Positions 24,406 to 33,694 of a stretch of 64,000 nucleotides of DNA are shown in pieces; the first letter of the stretch is position 1; each line of letters opens with the position of its first letter. Source of the DNA: Lysobacter sp. MMG2 (GTDB lineage: Bacteria; Pseudomonadota; Gammaproteobacteria; Xanthomonadales; Xanthomonadaceae); the NCBI RefSeq assembly GCF_016735495.2, contig NZ_JAERQY020000004.1, forward strand, positions 248,001 to 312,000. The letters run 5' to 3'. The notes below the pieces were generated by a model that worked only from the letters and a program-made list of their open reading frames with translations, made no database searches and was not told where the DNA came from. The position numbers and the translations under genes are program-made.

Positions 24406-27400
24406 ATGTCCAGATTCTTCATCAACCACCCGGTCTTCGCCTGGGTCATCGCGATCCTGATCTCGCTGTGCGGCGTGCTCGCGATCCTGAACCTCGGCGT
24501 CGAGTCGTATCCCTCCATCGCACCGCCGCAGGTGACGGTGTCCACGTCCTATCCCGGCGCCAGCGCCGAGACGGCCGAGGGCGCGGTCACGCAGGTGATC
24601 GAGCAGCAGCTGACGGGCATCGACAACCTCGTCTACTTCTCCTCGTCCTCCAGCTCCAGCGGCGGTTCCAACATCACCCTGACGTTCACGCCGGGCACCG
24701 ACCCGGACATCGCGCAGGTGCAGGTGCAGAACAAGGTCGCGCTCGCCACGCCGCGCCTGCCCACCGAAGTGGTGCAGCAAGGTGTGGTCGTGGCGAAGGC
24801 CAACGCGGGCTTCCTGAAGGTCGTCGCGCTGCGTTCGGACGACGAGTCGATGGACCGCGATGCCCTCAGCGACATCGTCGGTTCGCGCGTGCTCGACCAG
24901 ATCGCGCGCGTGCCGGGCGTGGGCAGCACCCAGCAGTTCGGCAGCGAATACGCGATGAACATCTGGTTGAACCCCGACCAGCTGCGCGGCTTCGGTCTGT
25001 CGGCCACGCAGGTGCTCACCGCGGTGCGCGGCCAGAACGTGCAGTTCGCGGCCGGCAAGATCGGCTCCGACCCTGCGCCGGCGGAGCAGGGCTTCACTGC
25101 GACCGTGTCCGCCGAAGGTCGCTTCAGCACGCCCGAGCAGTTCGGCAACATCATCCTGCGCACGAACGGCGACGGCACCACGGTGCGGCTGCGTGATGTC
25201 GCGCGGATCGGCCTGGGCGCGACGTCCTACGGTTTCGACAGCCGCTGGGACGGCAAGCCGGCCGCCGGTTTCGCCATCCAGCTGGCGCCGGGCGCCAACG
25301 CGCTGGGCGTGGCGGAGGCCGTCACCAAGCGCATGAACGAACTGCAGGCGACGTTCCCGCAGGGCGTCACCTGGTTCTCGCCGTACGACAGCTCCACCTT
25401 CGTCGCCGTCTCGATCAAGGAAGTGATCAAGACGCTGTTCGAGGCGATCGTGCTCGTGTTCCTGGTGATGCTGATCTTCCTGCAGAACCTGCGCGCGACG
25501 CTGATCCCCACGCTGGTCATTCCCATCGCGCTGCTCGGCACGTTCCTGGGCATGTACTTCATCGGCTTCACGATCAACCAGCTCAGCCTGTTCGGCATGG
25601 TGCTGGCGATCGGCATCGTGGTGGACGACGCGATCGTGGTGATCGAGAACGTCGAACGCATCATGACCGAGGAAGGACTCTCGCCGAAGGCGGCGACACG
25701 CAAGTCGATGAGCCAGATCAGCGGCGCGGTCGTGGCGATTACGGTCGTGCTGGCGGCGGTGTTCATCCCCTCGGCGTTCCAGGGTGGTTCGGCGGGCGAG
25801 ATCTACAAGCAGTTCGCCATCACCATCGCCATGGCGATGTTCTTCTCGGCGTTCCTCGCGCTGGGCTTCACGCCCGCGCTGTGCGCGACGCTGCTCAAGC
25901 CGACGGCCGACCACCACCGCGACAACTTCGTCTTCCGCACCTTCAACAAGTACTACGACAAGATCGCCAAGACCTACGTCGGCCACATCGGCCACGCGAT
26001 CAGCCACGCACCGCGCTGGATGATGGTGTTCGGCGTGCTGGTGGTGCTGTGCGGATTCCTGTTCACGCGCATGCCGGGCAGCTTCCTGCCCGAGGAAGAC
26101 CAGGGCTACGCGATCGCCCTGATCAACCTGCCGCCGGGCGCGACGATCAATCGCACCAACGCCGTGTTGGAAGAAGTGCGCGCGACGATGGCGAAGGAAG
26201 ACGAGTTCGACGGCATCTTCACCGTCGCCGGCTTCAGCTTCGTCGGCCAGGGCGAGAACGTGGGCATCGCGTTCATCCGCCTCAAGCCGTGGGACGAGCG
26301 CAAGGTCACCGCGTCGGAGTTCATCCAGAAGGCCAACGGCGCGTTGTTCGGCATCCGCGACGCGCAGATCTTCGTGATCAACCTGCCGACGGTGAGCGGC
26401 CTGGGCCAGTTCGGCGGCTTCGACATGTACCTGCAGGACCGCCAGGGCCAGGGCCGTGAGGCGCTGACCGAAGCGCGCAACACCCTGCTGGGCAAGGCCG
26501 GTGAGGACAAGGCGCTGACCGGCGTGCGTCCGAACGAACTGGAAGCCTCGCCGCAGCTGCGCCTGGACGTCGACCGTGTGCAGGCGACCTCGATGGGCCT
26601 GTCGGTGGGCGACATCTACAGCGCGATCCAGCTGATGCTGGCGCCGGTGTACGTCAACGACTTCGTCGACGCGGGCCGCGTGAAGCGCGTGACGATGCAG
26701 GCCGACGGCCCGTACCGCACGGGCCCGGAATCGCTGGCGCGCTTCTACACGCCCAGTCCGCTGACGCAGGCGGGCCCGGGCGAAGCGACGTCGATGGTGC
26801 CGCTGTCGAACGTGGTGCGTAACCACTGGATCACCGCGTCGCCGTCGCTCACGCGATACAACGGCTACGCAGCGGTGGAAATCGTGGGTTCGCAGGCACC
26901 GGGCCACAGCTCGGGCGAAGCGATGACCGCGATGGCGAACATCGTCGAGAAGGACCTGCCGCAGGGCTTCGGCTACGACTGGACGGGCCAGTCGTACCAG
27001 GAAATCCTGTCGGGCAACCAGGCGCCTGCGTTGCTGGCGTTGTCGATCCTCGTCGTGTTCCTGTGCCTGGCCGCGTTGTACGAAAGCTGGTCGGTGCCGG
27101 TCGCGGTGCTGCTGGTGGTGCCGCTGGGTGCGCTCGGCGCGGTGCTGTTCTCGCTGCTGCGCGGATTGCCCAACGACATCTACTTCAAGATCGGCCTGAT
27201 CACGGTGATTGGTCTTGCAGCCAAGAACGCGATCCTGATCGTGGAGTTCGCCATCGAGCAGCGCCAGCACGGCAAGACGCTGCGCGAGGCGACGATCGAG
27301 GCCGCGCACCTGCGCTTCCGTCCGATCCTGATGACGTCCTTCGCCTTCATCATGGGCGTGTTCCCGCTGGCGATTTCCAGCGGCGCCGGCGCGAACTCGC

Positions 27401-27579
27401 GTCACGCCATCGGCACCGGTGTGATCGGCGGCATGATGTTCGCGACCTTCCTCGGCCTGCTGTTGATTCCGGTGTTCTACGTCGCGGTGCGTCGCCTGCT
27501 GGGCGACAAGATGGACGAGAAGCCGGTGATCGAACAGGACGACGAGGATGAACACCTGCGGCCGCGACCGGTGAGCTGA
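24406..27579 (+). CDS. RND multidrug efflux pump, AcrB/MexB type (HAE1)
   Basis: 1057 residues, the usual size for HAE1 pumps. The N-terminal helix (MSRFFINHPVFAWVIAILIS) precedes porter domains with the ASAETAEGAVTQVIEQQLTG segment. The proton-relay residues are present at AcrB numbering: Asp407/Asp408 in GIVVDDAIVVIEN and Lys940 in AAKNAILIVEFA. Twelve membrane helices and two large periplasmic loops are expected. Drug specificity cannot be inferred. The C-terminal tail is acidic (KPVIEQDDEDEHLR). It is the last gene of the operon, followed by a terminator 24 bases after the stop. Confidence 0.95.
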   Translation: MSRFFINHPVFAWVIAILISLCGVLAILNLGVESYPSIAPPQVTVSTSYPGASAETAEGAVTQVIEQQLTGIDNLVYFSSSSSSSGGSNITLTFTPGTDPDIAQVQVQNKVALATPRLPTEVVQQGVVVAKANAGFLKVVALRSDDESMDRDALSDIVGSRVLDQIARVPGVGSTQQFGSEYAMNIWLNPDQLRGFGLSATQVLTAVRGQNVQFAAGKIGSDPAPAEQGFTATVSAEGRFSTPEQFGNIILRTNGDGTTVRLRDVARIGLGATSYGFDSRWDGKPAAGFAIQLAPGANALGVAEAVTKRMNELQATFPQGVTWFSPYDSSTFVAVSIKEVIKTLFEAIVLVFLVMLIFLQNLRATLIPTLVIPIALLGTFLGMYFIGFTINQLSLFGMVLAIGIVVDDAIVVIENVERIMTEEGLSPKAATRKSMSQISGAVVAITVVLAAVFIPSAFQGGSAGEIYKQFAITIAMAMFFSAFLALGFTPALCATLLKPTADHHRDNFVFRTFNKYYDKIAKTYVGHIGHAISHAPRWMMVFGVLVVLCGFLFTRMPGSFLPEEDQGYAIALINLPPGATINRTNAVLEEVRATMAKEDEFDGIFTVAGFSFVGQGENVGIAFIRLKPWDERKVTASEFIQKANGALFGIRDAQIFVINLPTVSGLGQFGGFDMYLQDRQGQGREALTEARNTLLGKAGEDKALTGVRPNELEASPQLRLDVDRVQATSMGLSVGDIYSAIQLMLAPVYVNDFVDAGRVKRVTMQADGPYRTGPESLARFYTPSPLTQAGPGEATSMVPLSNVVRNHWITASPSLTRYNGYAAVEIVGSQAPGHSSGEAMTAMANIVEKDLPQGFGYDWTGQSYQEILSGNQAPALLALSILVVFLCLAALYESWSVPVAVLLVVPLGALGAVLFSLLRGLPNDIYFKIGLITVIGLAAKNAILIVEFAIEQRQHGKTLREATIEAAHLRFRPILMTSFAFIMGVFPLAISSGAGANSRHAIGTGVIGGMMFATFLGLLLIPVFYVAVRRLLGDKMDEKPVIEQDDEDEHLRPRPVS

Positions 27580-27601
27580 TCCCCGGAACCGCAGAACGGA
27601 A

Positions 27602-27630
27602 AAGCCCGCCGGATGGCGGGCTTTTTCTTT
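27602..27630 (+). terminator. Rho-independent terminator of the RND efflux operon
   Basis: Stem AAAGCCCGCC / GGCGGGCTTT with loop GGATG, followed by a T-run (TTTTTCTTT). It lies 22 bases after the pump stop and could also stop converging transcription from the RES gene. Confidence 0.9.
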
Positions 27631-27656
27631 GCATCGACGGATGCGGCGATGCAGGA

Positions 27657-28208
27657 TCAGCGGGTGGATATCGGGTTCGAAGGATCCGGCCACGAGCGCC
27701 CGTCCTGCGGCAGCTGACCGTTCGGATCGTGCACGCGCAGCAGGCGCGCGGGCAGCTGGCTGGAGTTGAACAGCACCAGGTTCGTGCCGCCGGTGCGCGC
27801 GGCGGACGGAAAGAGAATGCCGGCCGCGCCGGCATCGAGCGCGAGGTCGCCCAGCACCCAGCTCGGCGGCTCGATGCGTTCGTCGAAGGCGAGGCGACGC
27901 CAGTTGCAGGCGTACTCGGCCCAGATCGGATCCCAGCCGTCGCCCTCGTAGCCGCGCGCGAAATCCACCACGAGCAACGGACCGACCAGGAAAGTCACCA
28001 GCGTGCCGGGCGGCAGCAGTTGCTCGTGCTGGCGGTATTCCTCCACGGCCGTCTCCAGTTCGCGGGACAGGTACAGCGCTTCCAGTCCTGCGCGATTGAA
28101 GCGGCCGCCCTTCAGTGCGGCGCCGGCGCCGGAGGTGGGCGCATGCGACCAGCGCGGGACGATGACGCGGTACAGCGCGTCGCCATCGCCCAACTCGCGC
28201 AGGATCAT
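27657..28208 (-). CDS. RES-domain protein, predicted toxin of an Xre/RES system
   Basis: 183 residues from ATG 28208. RES-fold features are present: YRVIVPRWSH near the start, GGRFNRAGLEALYLSRELETAVEE (conserved Arg, Tyr and Glu) and a serine in NLVLFNSSQL near residue 155. RES toxins of type II systems degrade NAD+ and resemble ADP-ribosyltransferases; this assignment is by family. The start overlaps the stop of the upstream antitoxin-like gene by four bases, the normal order for this system (antitoxin first). It ends close to the efflux-operon terminator. Confidence 0.9.
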   Translation of the reverse strand: MILRELGDGDALYRVIVPRWSHAPTSGAGAALKGGRFNRAGLEALYLSRELETAVEEYRQHEQLLPPGTLVTFLVGPLLVVDFARGYEGDGWDPIWAEYACNWRRLAFDERIEPPSWVLGDLALDAGAAGILFPSAARTGGTNLVLFNSSQLPARLLRVHDPNGQLPQDGRSWPDPSNPISTR

Positions 28209-28585
28209 CCGGTCGCGCCCCCGGCGATGGATTCGATGTAGTCGATGACCACCTGCGCCTTGCCCGCCTGCACCAGCGCGTCGGCGGTGAGGTAGTCGAA
28301 CTCCGGCAGCGGGTCGTTCATGAACCAGAAGATCGCGCGTGCCCGATCGCCGCCGGCCACGTCTTCGGCCGCGGCGAGCACGCGCACGACATCGCGCAGG
28401 TACTGCTGGAGGTGTTCGTTCTGCGGGCGTGCGGTGGGCGTGTTGCGGCTGACGCGGGCGCGCTCGGCCAGGCTCTGGATCTGCAGGCCGAGCGCCTCCC
28501 CGATCCGGCGGGGGGACAGGTAGACCTGCTCGGGCTCGCGCAGGGATTCGGCGAGGCTGGTACGAGGCTTCATGACGGCGTTCAT
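28205..28585 (-). CDS. MbcA/ParS/Xre-type antitoxin
   Basis: 126 residues from ATG 28585, with GGAG ten bases upstream; an ATG at 28573 is an alternative, and 28621 also opens the frame. Two parts are visible: an Xre-like N-terminal helix region (SPRRIGEALGLQIQSLAERARVSRNT) and a C-terminal MbcA/ParS toxin-binding domain, with AIFWFMNDPLPEFDYLTADALVQAG as the conserved core and VIDYIESI at the end. It pairs with the downstream RES toxin through an ATGA overlap. Autoregulation by the antitoxin is usual; no operator was identified in the upstream gap. Confidence 0.9.
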   Translation of the reverse strand: MNAVMKPRTSLAESLREPEQVYLSPRRIGEALGLQIQSLAERARVSRNTPTARPQNEHLQQYLRDVVRVLAAAEDVAGGDRARAIFWFMNDPLPEFDYLTADALVQAGKAQVVIDYIESIAGGATG

Positions 28586-28671
28586 GAGCGGGCTCCGGCA
28601 GTGCGTGCACGGATTATGCACCCGATTCGCCCGAAATACGACCGGCCACCCGCGCCCGGCTCAGGCGCCGG

Positions 28672-28710
28672 GAAAAGAAAAAACCCGGCCGCTTGCGCTG
28701 CCGGGTTTCC
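28672..28710 (-). terminator. Rho-independent terminator after the phasin gene
   Basis: Read on the minus strand: AAACCCGGCAGC, loop GCAAG, then GCCGGGTTT followed by a T-run (TTTTCTTTTC). It lies about 65 bases beyond the phasin stop, before the TA operon. Confidence 0.85.
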
Positions 28711-28774
28711 AGACCGCCGGGAGGGGTGGCGGTAGATCGGAAAAATAAAGCCAGTTAAGGAGAGAGATTCGGAA

Positions 28775-29185
28775 TTACTTGGCAGCGGCCTTCGGGGCGC
28801 CGGTGGCGGCCTTCACGGTCGTTTCGACGCCGGCCTGCACGCCGCGCGCGGCGGTTTCGAACTGCGACTTGGCCAGCTCGGTGATCGCACCGTGGGCCTT
28901 CAGCGTGCGGCCGAAGACTTCCTGGCCGGTGGCGACACCGCGCTCGAAGTTCTCGCGGGCAACCTGCGCGCCCTTCGGCAGCAGCGTCTTGAGGGCCTCG
29001 AAATCACGGGCCTCGGCGGCCTCGCCAAGGAAGGCGAAGGTGGCGTTGACGCGGTCCTCGATGGCCGACAGCTGCAGGCCGAACACGGCCTCGGCGTTGT
29101 CGAGGGCCAGGCGGTTGACCTGCGCGGCCGTCTCCGCGAACTGGCGCGTTGCGGCGGCAAACTGTTCGTTGAACGGCTGGTACAT
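28775..29185 (-). CDS. Phasin-family protein
   Basis: 136 residues from ATG 29185, which follows CAGGAGA; a longer frame to 29284 has no ribosome-binding site. The helical, Ala-rich sequence MYQPFNEQFAAATRQFAETA, then QVNRLALDNAEAVFGLQLSA and a ATGAPKAAAK tail is typical of phasin_2 proteins that coat polyhydroxyalkanoate granules or act as general surface-active helical proteins. No PHA synthase gene lies near, so granule association is not shown. It is monocistronic, with its own terminator. Confidence 0.88.
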   Translation of the reverse strand: MYQPFNEQFAAATRQFAETAAQVNRLALDNAEAVFGLQLSAIEDRVNATFAFLGEAAEARDFEALKTLLPKGAQVARENFERGVATGQEVFGRTLKAHGAITELAKSQFETAARGVQAGVETTVKAATGAPKAAAK

Positions 29186-29371
29186 GCTGGTCTCCTGGGC
29201 AATCCGGGGAAGGGTGGATTGTGCGGTGCAGCATAGCGCTGGTTTTGTTGCAGTGCAACACGTCCGGGAACTCGATTCAGACACCGTTGGGCCTCACAGG
29301 ACCGATGGCAGAATCGGACTGCGCCGGGCTCGGCCGGTGCGCACAGCTTCGCCAACCAGGATGACCGGACG

Positions 29372-31639
29372 ATGATGGATGCGACCGCCCGCTCCCCACT
29401 GCTGCGCCGCCTCGGGCGCGCCCTGTCCGGAGCGGCCCTGGTCGCGGCCGGCCTGACGGCGCTCCCGGCCGCCGCGCAGTCGCCCCCGGCCCGGAATGAA
29501 CCGGCCTGCGTCGGCCTCGTCCTCGGCGGCGGCGGCGCGCGCGGTTCGGCGCACATCGGCGTGCTCAAGGTGCTCGAACGCGAGCGCATCCCCGTGTGCA
29601 AGATGGCCGGCACCAGCATGGGCTCGATCGTCGGCGGCCTGTACGCCACCGGCTACACGCCGGCCGAGATGGAAAACCTGATCGAAACCATCGACTGGGC
29701 CGACATGTTCGTCGACGACCCGCCGCGCCCGGGCCAGCCGATGCGCCGCAAGGACGCCGACTTCCGCTACCTGCTCGACCTGGAGATCGGCTACGTCGAC
29801 GGCCGCGTCGTGCTGCCCGTGGGCATCGTGCAGGGGCAGAAGCTGCTGATGCTGATGCGCCGGCTGACGATCTCGACCTGGAACGTGCACGACTTCGACA
29901 ACCTGCCGATCCCCTTCCGCGCCGTGGCCGCCGACATCGTCACCGGCGACAAGGTGGTGTTCCAGGACGGCGACCTCGCGCTGGCGATTCGCTCGAGCAT
30001 GTCCGTGCCGGGCGCGTTCGCGCCGGTGCGCGTGGGCGATCGCCTGCTGGTGGACGGCGGCATGGTCGACAACGTGCCCGTGGACGTCGTGCGCGAGATG
30101 GGCGCGCATCGCCTCATTGTGGTCGACGTCGGATCGCCGCTGCACAAGGAAGAAGCGCTGACCAATCCGATCGTGATCATGGATCAGATGATCTCGGCGC
30201 TGATGTCCAACAAGACCGAGCGCACGCTCGCCACGCTCGGTCCCGGCGACGTGCTGATCCGCCCCGAGCTGGGCGACATCACCGCGGCGGAATTCAACCG
30301 CGGCGCCGAGGCCATCGCGATCGGCGAGCGCGCCGCCGAAGCCGCGCTGCCGCGGCTGCGCGCGCTGTCGGTGGACGAGGCGACCTACGCCGCTTACCGC
30401 GAGCGCCAGCGCAAGCGCGATTTCGATCCCAAGCTGGTGTCGTTCCTCGACGTGGTCGAAGGCCGCTCGCCCTCGGCGACGCGCCAGGTCGAGCGCGCCG
30501 TGGCCGACAACCTCGACAAACCGTTCGACGCCGAGCGCCTGGAGAAGGACATCGGCACGGCCTATGGCGACGGGCGCTTCCAGCAGATCGACTACCGGCT
30601 CGTCGAGCGCGATGGCGAACGCGGACTGCAGATCATCCCGGCGGAAAAACCGTGGTCGGCCTTCGGCAAGCTGGGCTTCCAGCTCGACGACAACTTCAAC
30701 GGGCGCAACAGTTACATGGTCTCGGCGGAGCTGACGTTCAACGACGTCAACACGCTGGGCGCGGAGTGGCGCAACGTGATGCGACTGGGCCGCATCACCG
30801 GCCTGCGCTCGGAGTTCTACCAGCCCTTCGGCGAGACCGGGGCCTTCTATCTGCAACCTTCACTGGAGCTGCGCAACGAATCGCTGCCGTTGTGGCGCGA
30901 CGGCAACCAGCTTGCCGAGTTCCGCATCAACCGGCGCCAGCTCGCGCTGCAGGCGGGCTTCACGCCGCAACCGGAATGGCGCATCAGCGCGGAGCTGCTG
31001 CGCGGTCGCGATCGCGGCGACCTGCTGATCGGCAACCCCGCCGACTTCAGCGGCGCGCAGGAGGAGTACGCCGGCATCATGTACAACGCGACGTGGGACA
31101 CGCTGGACAGCATCAACTTCCCCACGCGCGGTGTGCGCGTCAGCGCGGACCTGGAGACCTACTACGAAACGATGGGCGCGAACGTGGAAGGCAACGTCGC
31201 GCGGCTCACCGGAGACTGGGCGCAGGCATGGGGCCGCTATCACCTGCTGCTCGGCGCGCGCCTCACCAGCGCGCTGGAGGACGACAACTTCTTCCAGGCG
31301 CAGGGATTCCTGGGCGGGTTCCTCAACCTGTCGGGCTTCGACGAACGCGCGCTGGCCGGCAACCAGACCGCGCTGGCACGCGCGGTGATGTACCGCCGCA
31401 CCGGCAACACGAGCCGATTGTTCTCGCTGCCGATGTACGTCGGCGCGAGCCTGGAAACGGGCAATGCGTGGACGAGCAAGGACGCGGTGGACGCCGACGA
31501 TCTGATCCTCGCCGGCAGCCTGTTCGTCGGATTCAGCACGCCACTGGGGCCGATGTTCCTGGCCTACGGCGGCAACGACGAAGGCGAGAGCTCGTGGTAC
31601 CTGACGTTCGGCTCGCTGCTGCGGCCGGAGGTGAAGTGA
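29372..31639 (+). CDS. PlpD-like patatin phospholipase with C-terminal outer-membrane barrel (type Vd)
   Basis: 755 residues. Signal peptide to about residue 37 (LTALPAAAQS). Patatin domain (about 45–245): oxyanion loop GGGGARG (52–58), nucleophile elbow GTSMG with Ser82, and catalytic Asp228 in LLVDGGMVDN. A POTRA-like linker follows (about 330–405: AVADNLDKPFDAERLEKDIG, then YGDGRFQQIDYRLVE), and the rest is a Gly/Tyr-rich 16-strand-type barrel ending SSWYLTFGSLL. The order patatin–POTRA–barrel is that of Pseudomonas PlpD, a lipolytic type Vd autotransporter. ATG 29375 is an equal start. A secreted or surface lipase is expected. Confidence 0.92.
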   Translation: MMDATARSPLLRRLGRALSGAALVAAGLTALPAAAQSPPARNEPACVGLVLGGGGARGSAHIGVLKVLERERIPVCKMAGTSMGSIVGGLYATGYTPAEMENLIETIDWADMFVDDPPRPGQPMRRKDADFRYLLDLEIGYVDGRVVLPVGIVQGQKLLMLMRRLTISTWNVHDFDNLPIPFRAVAADIVTGDKVVFQDGDLALAIRSSMSVPGAFAPVRVGDRLLVDGGMVDNVPVDVVREMGAHRLIVVDVGSPLHKEEALTNPIVIMDQMISALMSNKTERTLATLGPGDVLIRPELGDITAAEFNRGAEAIAIGERAAEAALPRLRALSVDEATYAAYRERQRKRDFDPKLVSFLDVVEGRSPSATRQVERAVADNLDKPFDAERLEKDIGTAYGDGRFQQIDYRLVERDGERGLQIIPAEKPWSAFGKLGFQLDDNFNGRNSYMVSAELTFNDVNTLGAEWRNVMRLGRITGLRSEFYQPFGETGAFYLQPSLELRNESLPLWRDGNQLAEFRINRRQLALQAGFTPQPEWRISAELLRGRDRGDLLIGNPADFSGAQEEYAGIMYNATWDTLDSINFPTRGVRVSADLETYYETMGANVEGNVARLTGDWAQAWGRYHLLLGARLTSALEDDNFFQAQGFLGGFLNLSGFDERALAGNQTALARAVMYRRTGNTSRLFSLPMYVGASLETGNAWTSKDAVDADDLILAGSLFVGFSTPLGPMFLAYGGNDEGESSWYLTFGSLLRPEVK

Positions 31640-31732
31640 GGCGTGTGAGCGACGCGTAGCCGTTACCCGGGCCCGGCCATTCTGACCGGGCGTTCGGCAG
31701 GACACGCGGCCGTGCCGCGTAAGCGAACCGCC

Positions 31733-32086
31733 TCACCCTTTGTAACTGCACCCCGACGTGCAGGTCTCGTGCACGACGACCTCCGACAACAGCGGCAGCG
31801 CCGGCTTCAGACGCTCCCAGATCCACACCGCCAGTCGCTCGCTGGTGGGGTTCTCGAGGCCTTCGATGTCGTTGAGGTAGTGGTGGTCGAGCCGGTCGTA
31901 GAGCGGCTTGAAGGCCGCCTTCACGTCGGCGAAGTCCATCACCCAGCCGGCGTGCGGGTCGATGTCGCCCTCGACGTGGAGTTCGATGCGGAAGCTGTGC
32001 CCGTGCAGGCGCGCGCACTTGTGGCCTTCCGGGACGTTCGGAAGGCGGTGCGCGGCTTCCAGCGTGAATGCCTTGAAGATCTTCAT
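31733..32086 (-). CDS. queD: 6-carboxy-5,6,7,8-tetrahydropterin synthase
   Basis: 117 residues. The zinc ligands His13 (EAAHRL), His28 and His30 (RLHGHSF) and the catalytic Cys24 (HKCARL) are in the positions of QueD. The substrate-binding segment is [12 protein letters not shown], followed by DHHYLND, with a further acid in [11 protein letters not shown]. The enzyme converts dihydroneopterin triphosphate to CPH4 in queuosine/preQ0 synthesis. No other que genes are in the window. It converges with the PlpD-like gene and lies back-to-back with the S41 peptidase. Confidence 0.95.
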   Translation of the reverse strand: MKIFKAFTLEAAHRLPNVPEGHKCARLHGHSFRIELHVEGDIDPHAGWVMDFADVKAAFKPLYDRLDHHYLNDIEGLENPTSERLAVWIWERLKPALPLLSEVVVHETCTSGCSYKG

Positions 32087-32174
32087 GCGCGCAGTTTACC
32101 GCCTGCGGCGGCGGTCGCTGCGACCCCCGGGCCGCCCGCGGCATCCAGACAGGAAAGCCTCCGGAACGCCGCCC

Positions 32175-33110
32175 ATGCCGAACCTGCTCCGCATCGCCGC
32201 CCTCCTGCTGCTGTCCGCCTCGGCGGCCGTGCACGCCACGCCCGCGTCCCGCGTGCACGTCGACGCCGTGGCCGCCGCGATCGCCGACCGCTACTTCGAC
32301 CCCGAGCGCGGCAAGCGCATCGCCGACGACCTGCGCCGCGACGCCGCCACTGGCGCCTACGACGCGCTCCAGGCGCAGGCACTGGCCGACGCGCTCACCG
32401 CGCGCCTGCGCCCGCTCGACCGCCATTTCCGCGTGCGATGGAGCGCACCGGGCGACGCCGCGCGCCCGCCCGCGCCGCGCAGGACGCCGCGGACTTCATC
32501 GCCCAACGGCATCGTCGAAATCGACGTCCTGCCCGGCGACATCGGCTACCTGCGCCTGGACGGCTTCGCGCACTTCGAGCCCGACGACACCGATGCGCCT
32601 GCGCGCGTCGCCATCGACGCCGCGCTGGCAACGCTCTCCGGCACCGGCGTGAACGTGATCGACCTGCGCGGCAACCGCGGTGGATCGCCGAGCATGGTCG
32701 GCTATCTCGCCAGCGCGTTCGTCGAACCGGACGCCGACGTCTACAACGCCTTCCACACGCGCACCGATACGTTCAGCGAGGCGCCCCTGCATCCCTACGC
32801 GCACCCGCGCACGCGCGTGCCCGTGTACGTGCTCATCGACGGCGGCACCGCCTCGGCGGCCGAAGCGTTCACCTACACGTTGCAGAGCGCACGCCGCGCG
32901 ACCGTCATCGGCGAGCGCAGCGCGGGCGCGGCCAATCCCGGTGGCGAGGTCGACGTGGGCGCGGGCTTTCGCGTGTTCGTATCCGACGGAACGCCGGTCA
33001 ATCCCATCACGCGCACCAACTGGGAAGGCAGCGGCGTCGCGCCTGACGTGGCGGTCGCCGCTTCCGATGCGCTGGACGAAGCACTGCAACGCGCCCGTCG
33101 ATCGCCCTGA
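32175..33110 (+). CDS. S41-family peptidase-like protein, exported
   Basis: 311 residues from ATG 32175 (signal LLRIAALLLLSASAAVHA). No PDZ domain is present. The S41 core reads GDIGYLRLDGFAHFEPDD, then NVIDLRGNRGGSPSMVGYLA, and the nucleophile serine is in IDGGTASAAEAFTYTLQ. The C-terminal GEVDVGAGFRVFVSDGTPVN and KGSGVAPDV-like ends complete the fold. This resembles the interphotoreceptor-retinoid-binding/tricorn-core type of S41 rather than CtpA. Probably periplasmic; substrate unknown. Opposite the queD start, 88 bases apart. Confidence 0.87.
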   Translation: MPNLLRIAALLLLSASAAVHATPASRVHVDAVAAAIADRYFDPERGKRIADDLRRDAATGAYDALQAQALADALTARLRPLDRHFRVRWSAPGDAARPPAPRRTPRTSSPNGIVEIDVLPGDIGYLRLDGFAHFEPDDTDAPARVAIDAALATLSGTGVNVIDLRGNRGGSPSMVGYLASAFVEPDADVYNAFHTRTDTFSEAPLHPYAHPRTRVPVYVLIDGGTASAAEAFTYTLQSARRATVIGERSAGAANPGGEVDVGAGFRVFVSDGTPVNPITRTNWEGSGVAPDVAVAASDALDEALQRARRSP

Positions 33111-33244
33111 ACACGCCGCGCGCGTTTACACCGGATTCGCATCCGTGAACGCAGGCCCTGCGCGAACTGCGCGATATCGGTGATTTCACGCGGGGATACA
33201 CGCCGACAACGAAAGCTGTCGGCACTTTCCAGTGGAGGACTCGC

Positions 33245-33601
33245 ATGAAGATCCATACCAACGCGAAGCTGTTTGCCGCCATTCTCGGCGCCGTGGCGAT
33301 CATCTCCACGCCGATGATCGTGCTCGCGCAGGATCGCGCCCAGGCCGAAGCGGAAGAGGAAGGCTCCGCGCAGCCCGTCAACGACACCTGGATCACCACC
33401 AAGGTGAAGGCCGACCTCATGGCGACGTCGGACGTGCCGGGCACGGAGATCGACGTCGACACCGTCAACGGCACGGTGAAACTGTCGGGCACGGTCGACA
33501 GCAAGGCCAAGCACGACAAGGCCATCGCGGTGGCGAAGGGCATCAAGGGCGTCAAGAGCGTCGATGCCAGTGGTCTGGCCGTCGCCAAGACGGGCAAGTA
33601 A
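33245..33601 (+). CDS. BON-domain periplasmic protein (OsmY-like)
   Basis: 118 residues. Signal peptide ends near VLAQDRA. One BON domain (about 45–115): DTWITTKVKADLMATSD, then EIDVDTVNGTVKLSGTVDSKAK and AVAKGIKGVKSVDASGL. BON domains bind membranes, and OsmY-type proteins respond to osmotic or envelope stress; the function here is inferred from family. Preceded by a promoter-bearing gap and followed by a terminator, so it is monocistronic. Confidence 0.93.
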   Translation: MKIHTNAKLFAAILGAVAIISTPMIVLAQDRAQAEAEEEGSAQPVNDTWITTKVKADLMATSDVPGTEIDVDTVNGTVKLSGTVDSKAKHDKAIAVAKGIKGVKSVDASGLAVAKTGK

Positions 33602-33638
33602 TCCTGCGTCGGCCTTTCAGCGGCCGCATGCAGGCACG

Positions 33639-33670
33639 AGCGCCCGGGTGTCCGCACCCGGGCGTTCTTG
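33639..33670 (+). terminator. Terminator of the BON-domain gene
   Basis: Stem CGCCCGGGTG (33641–33650) with CACCCGGGCG (33655–33664), loop TCCG, followed by TTCTTGT. About 40 bases past the stop. Confidence 0.8.
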
Positions 33671-33694
33671 TCATCGGTAGCGGAGGACACGGGC

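Noticed and set aside
21862-27693. Antisense open frame of 1943 codons on the minus strand opposite the bioD and RND genes
   Set aside because: It ends as the real GAF-protein gene, but the rest lies opposite bioD and the RND operon, whose codon pattern and motifs are convincing on the plus strand. GC-rich third positions keep such shadows open.
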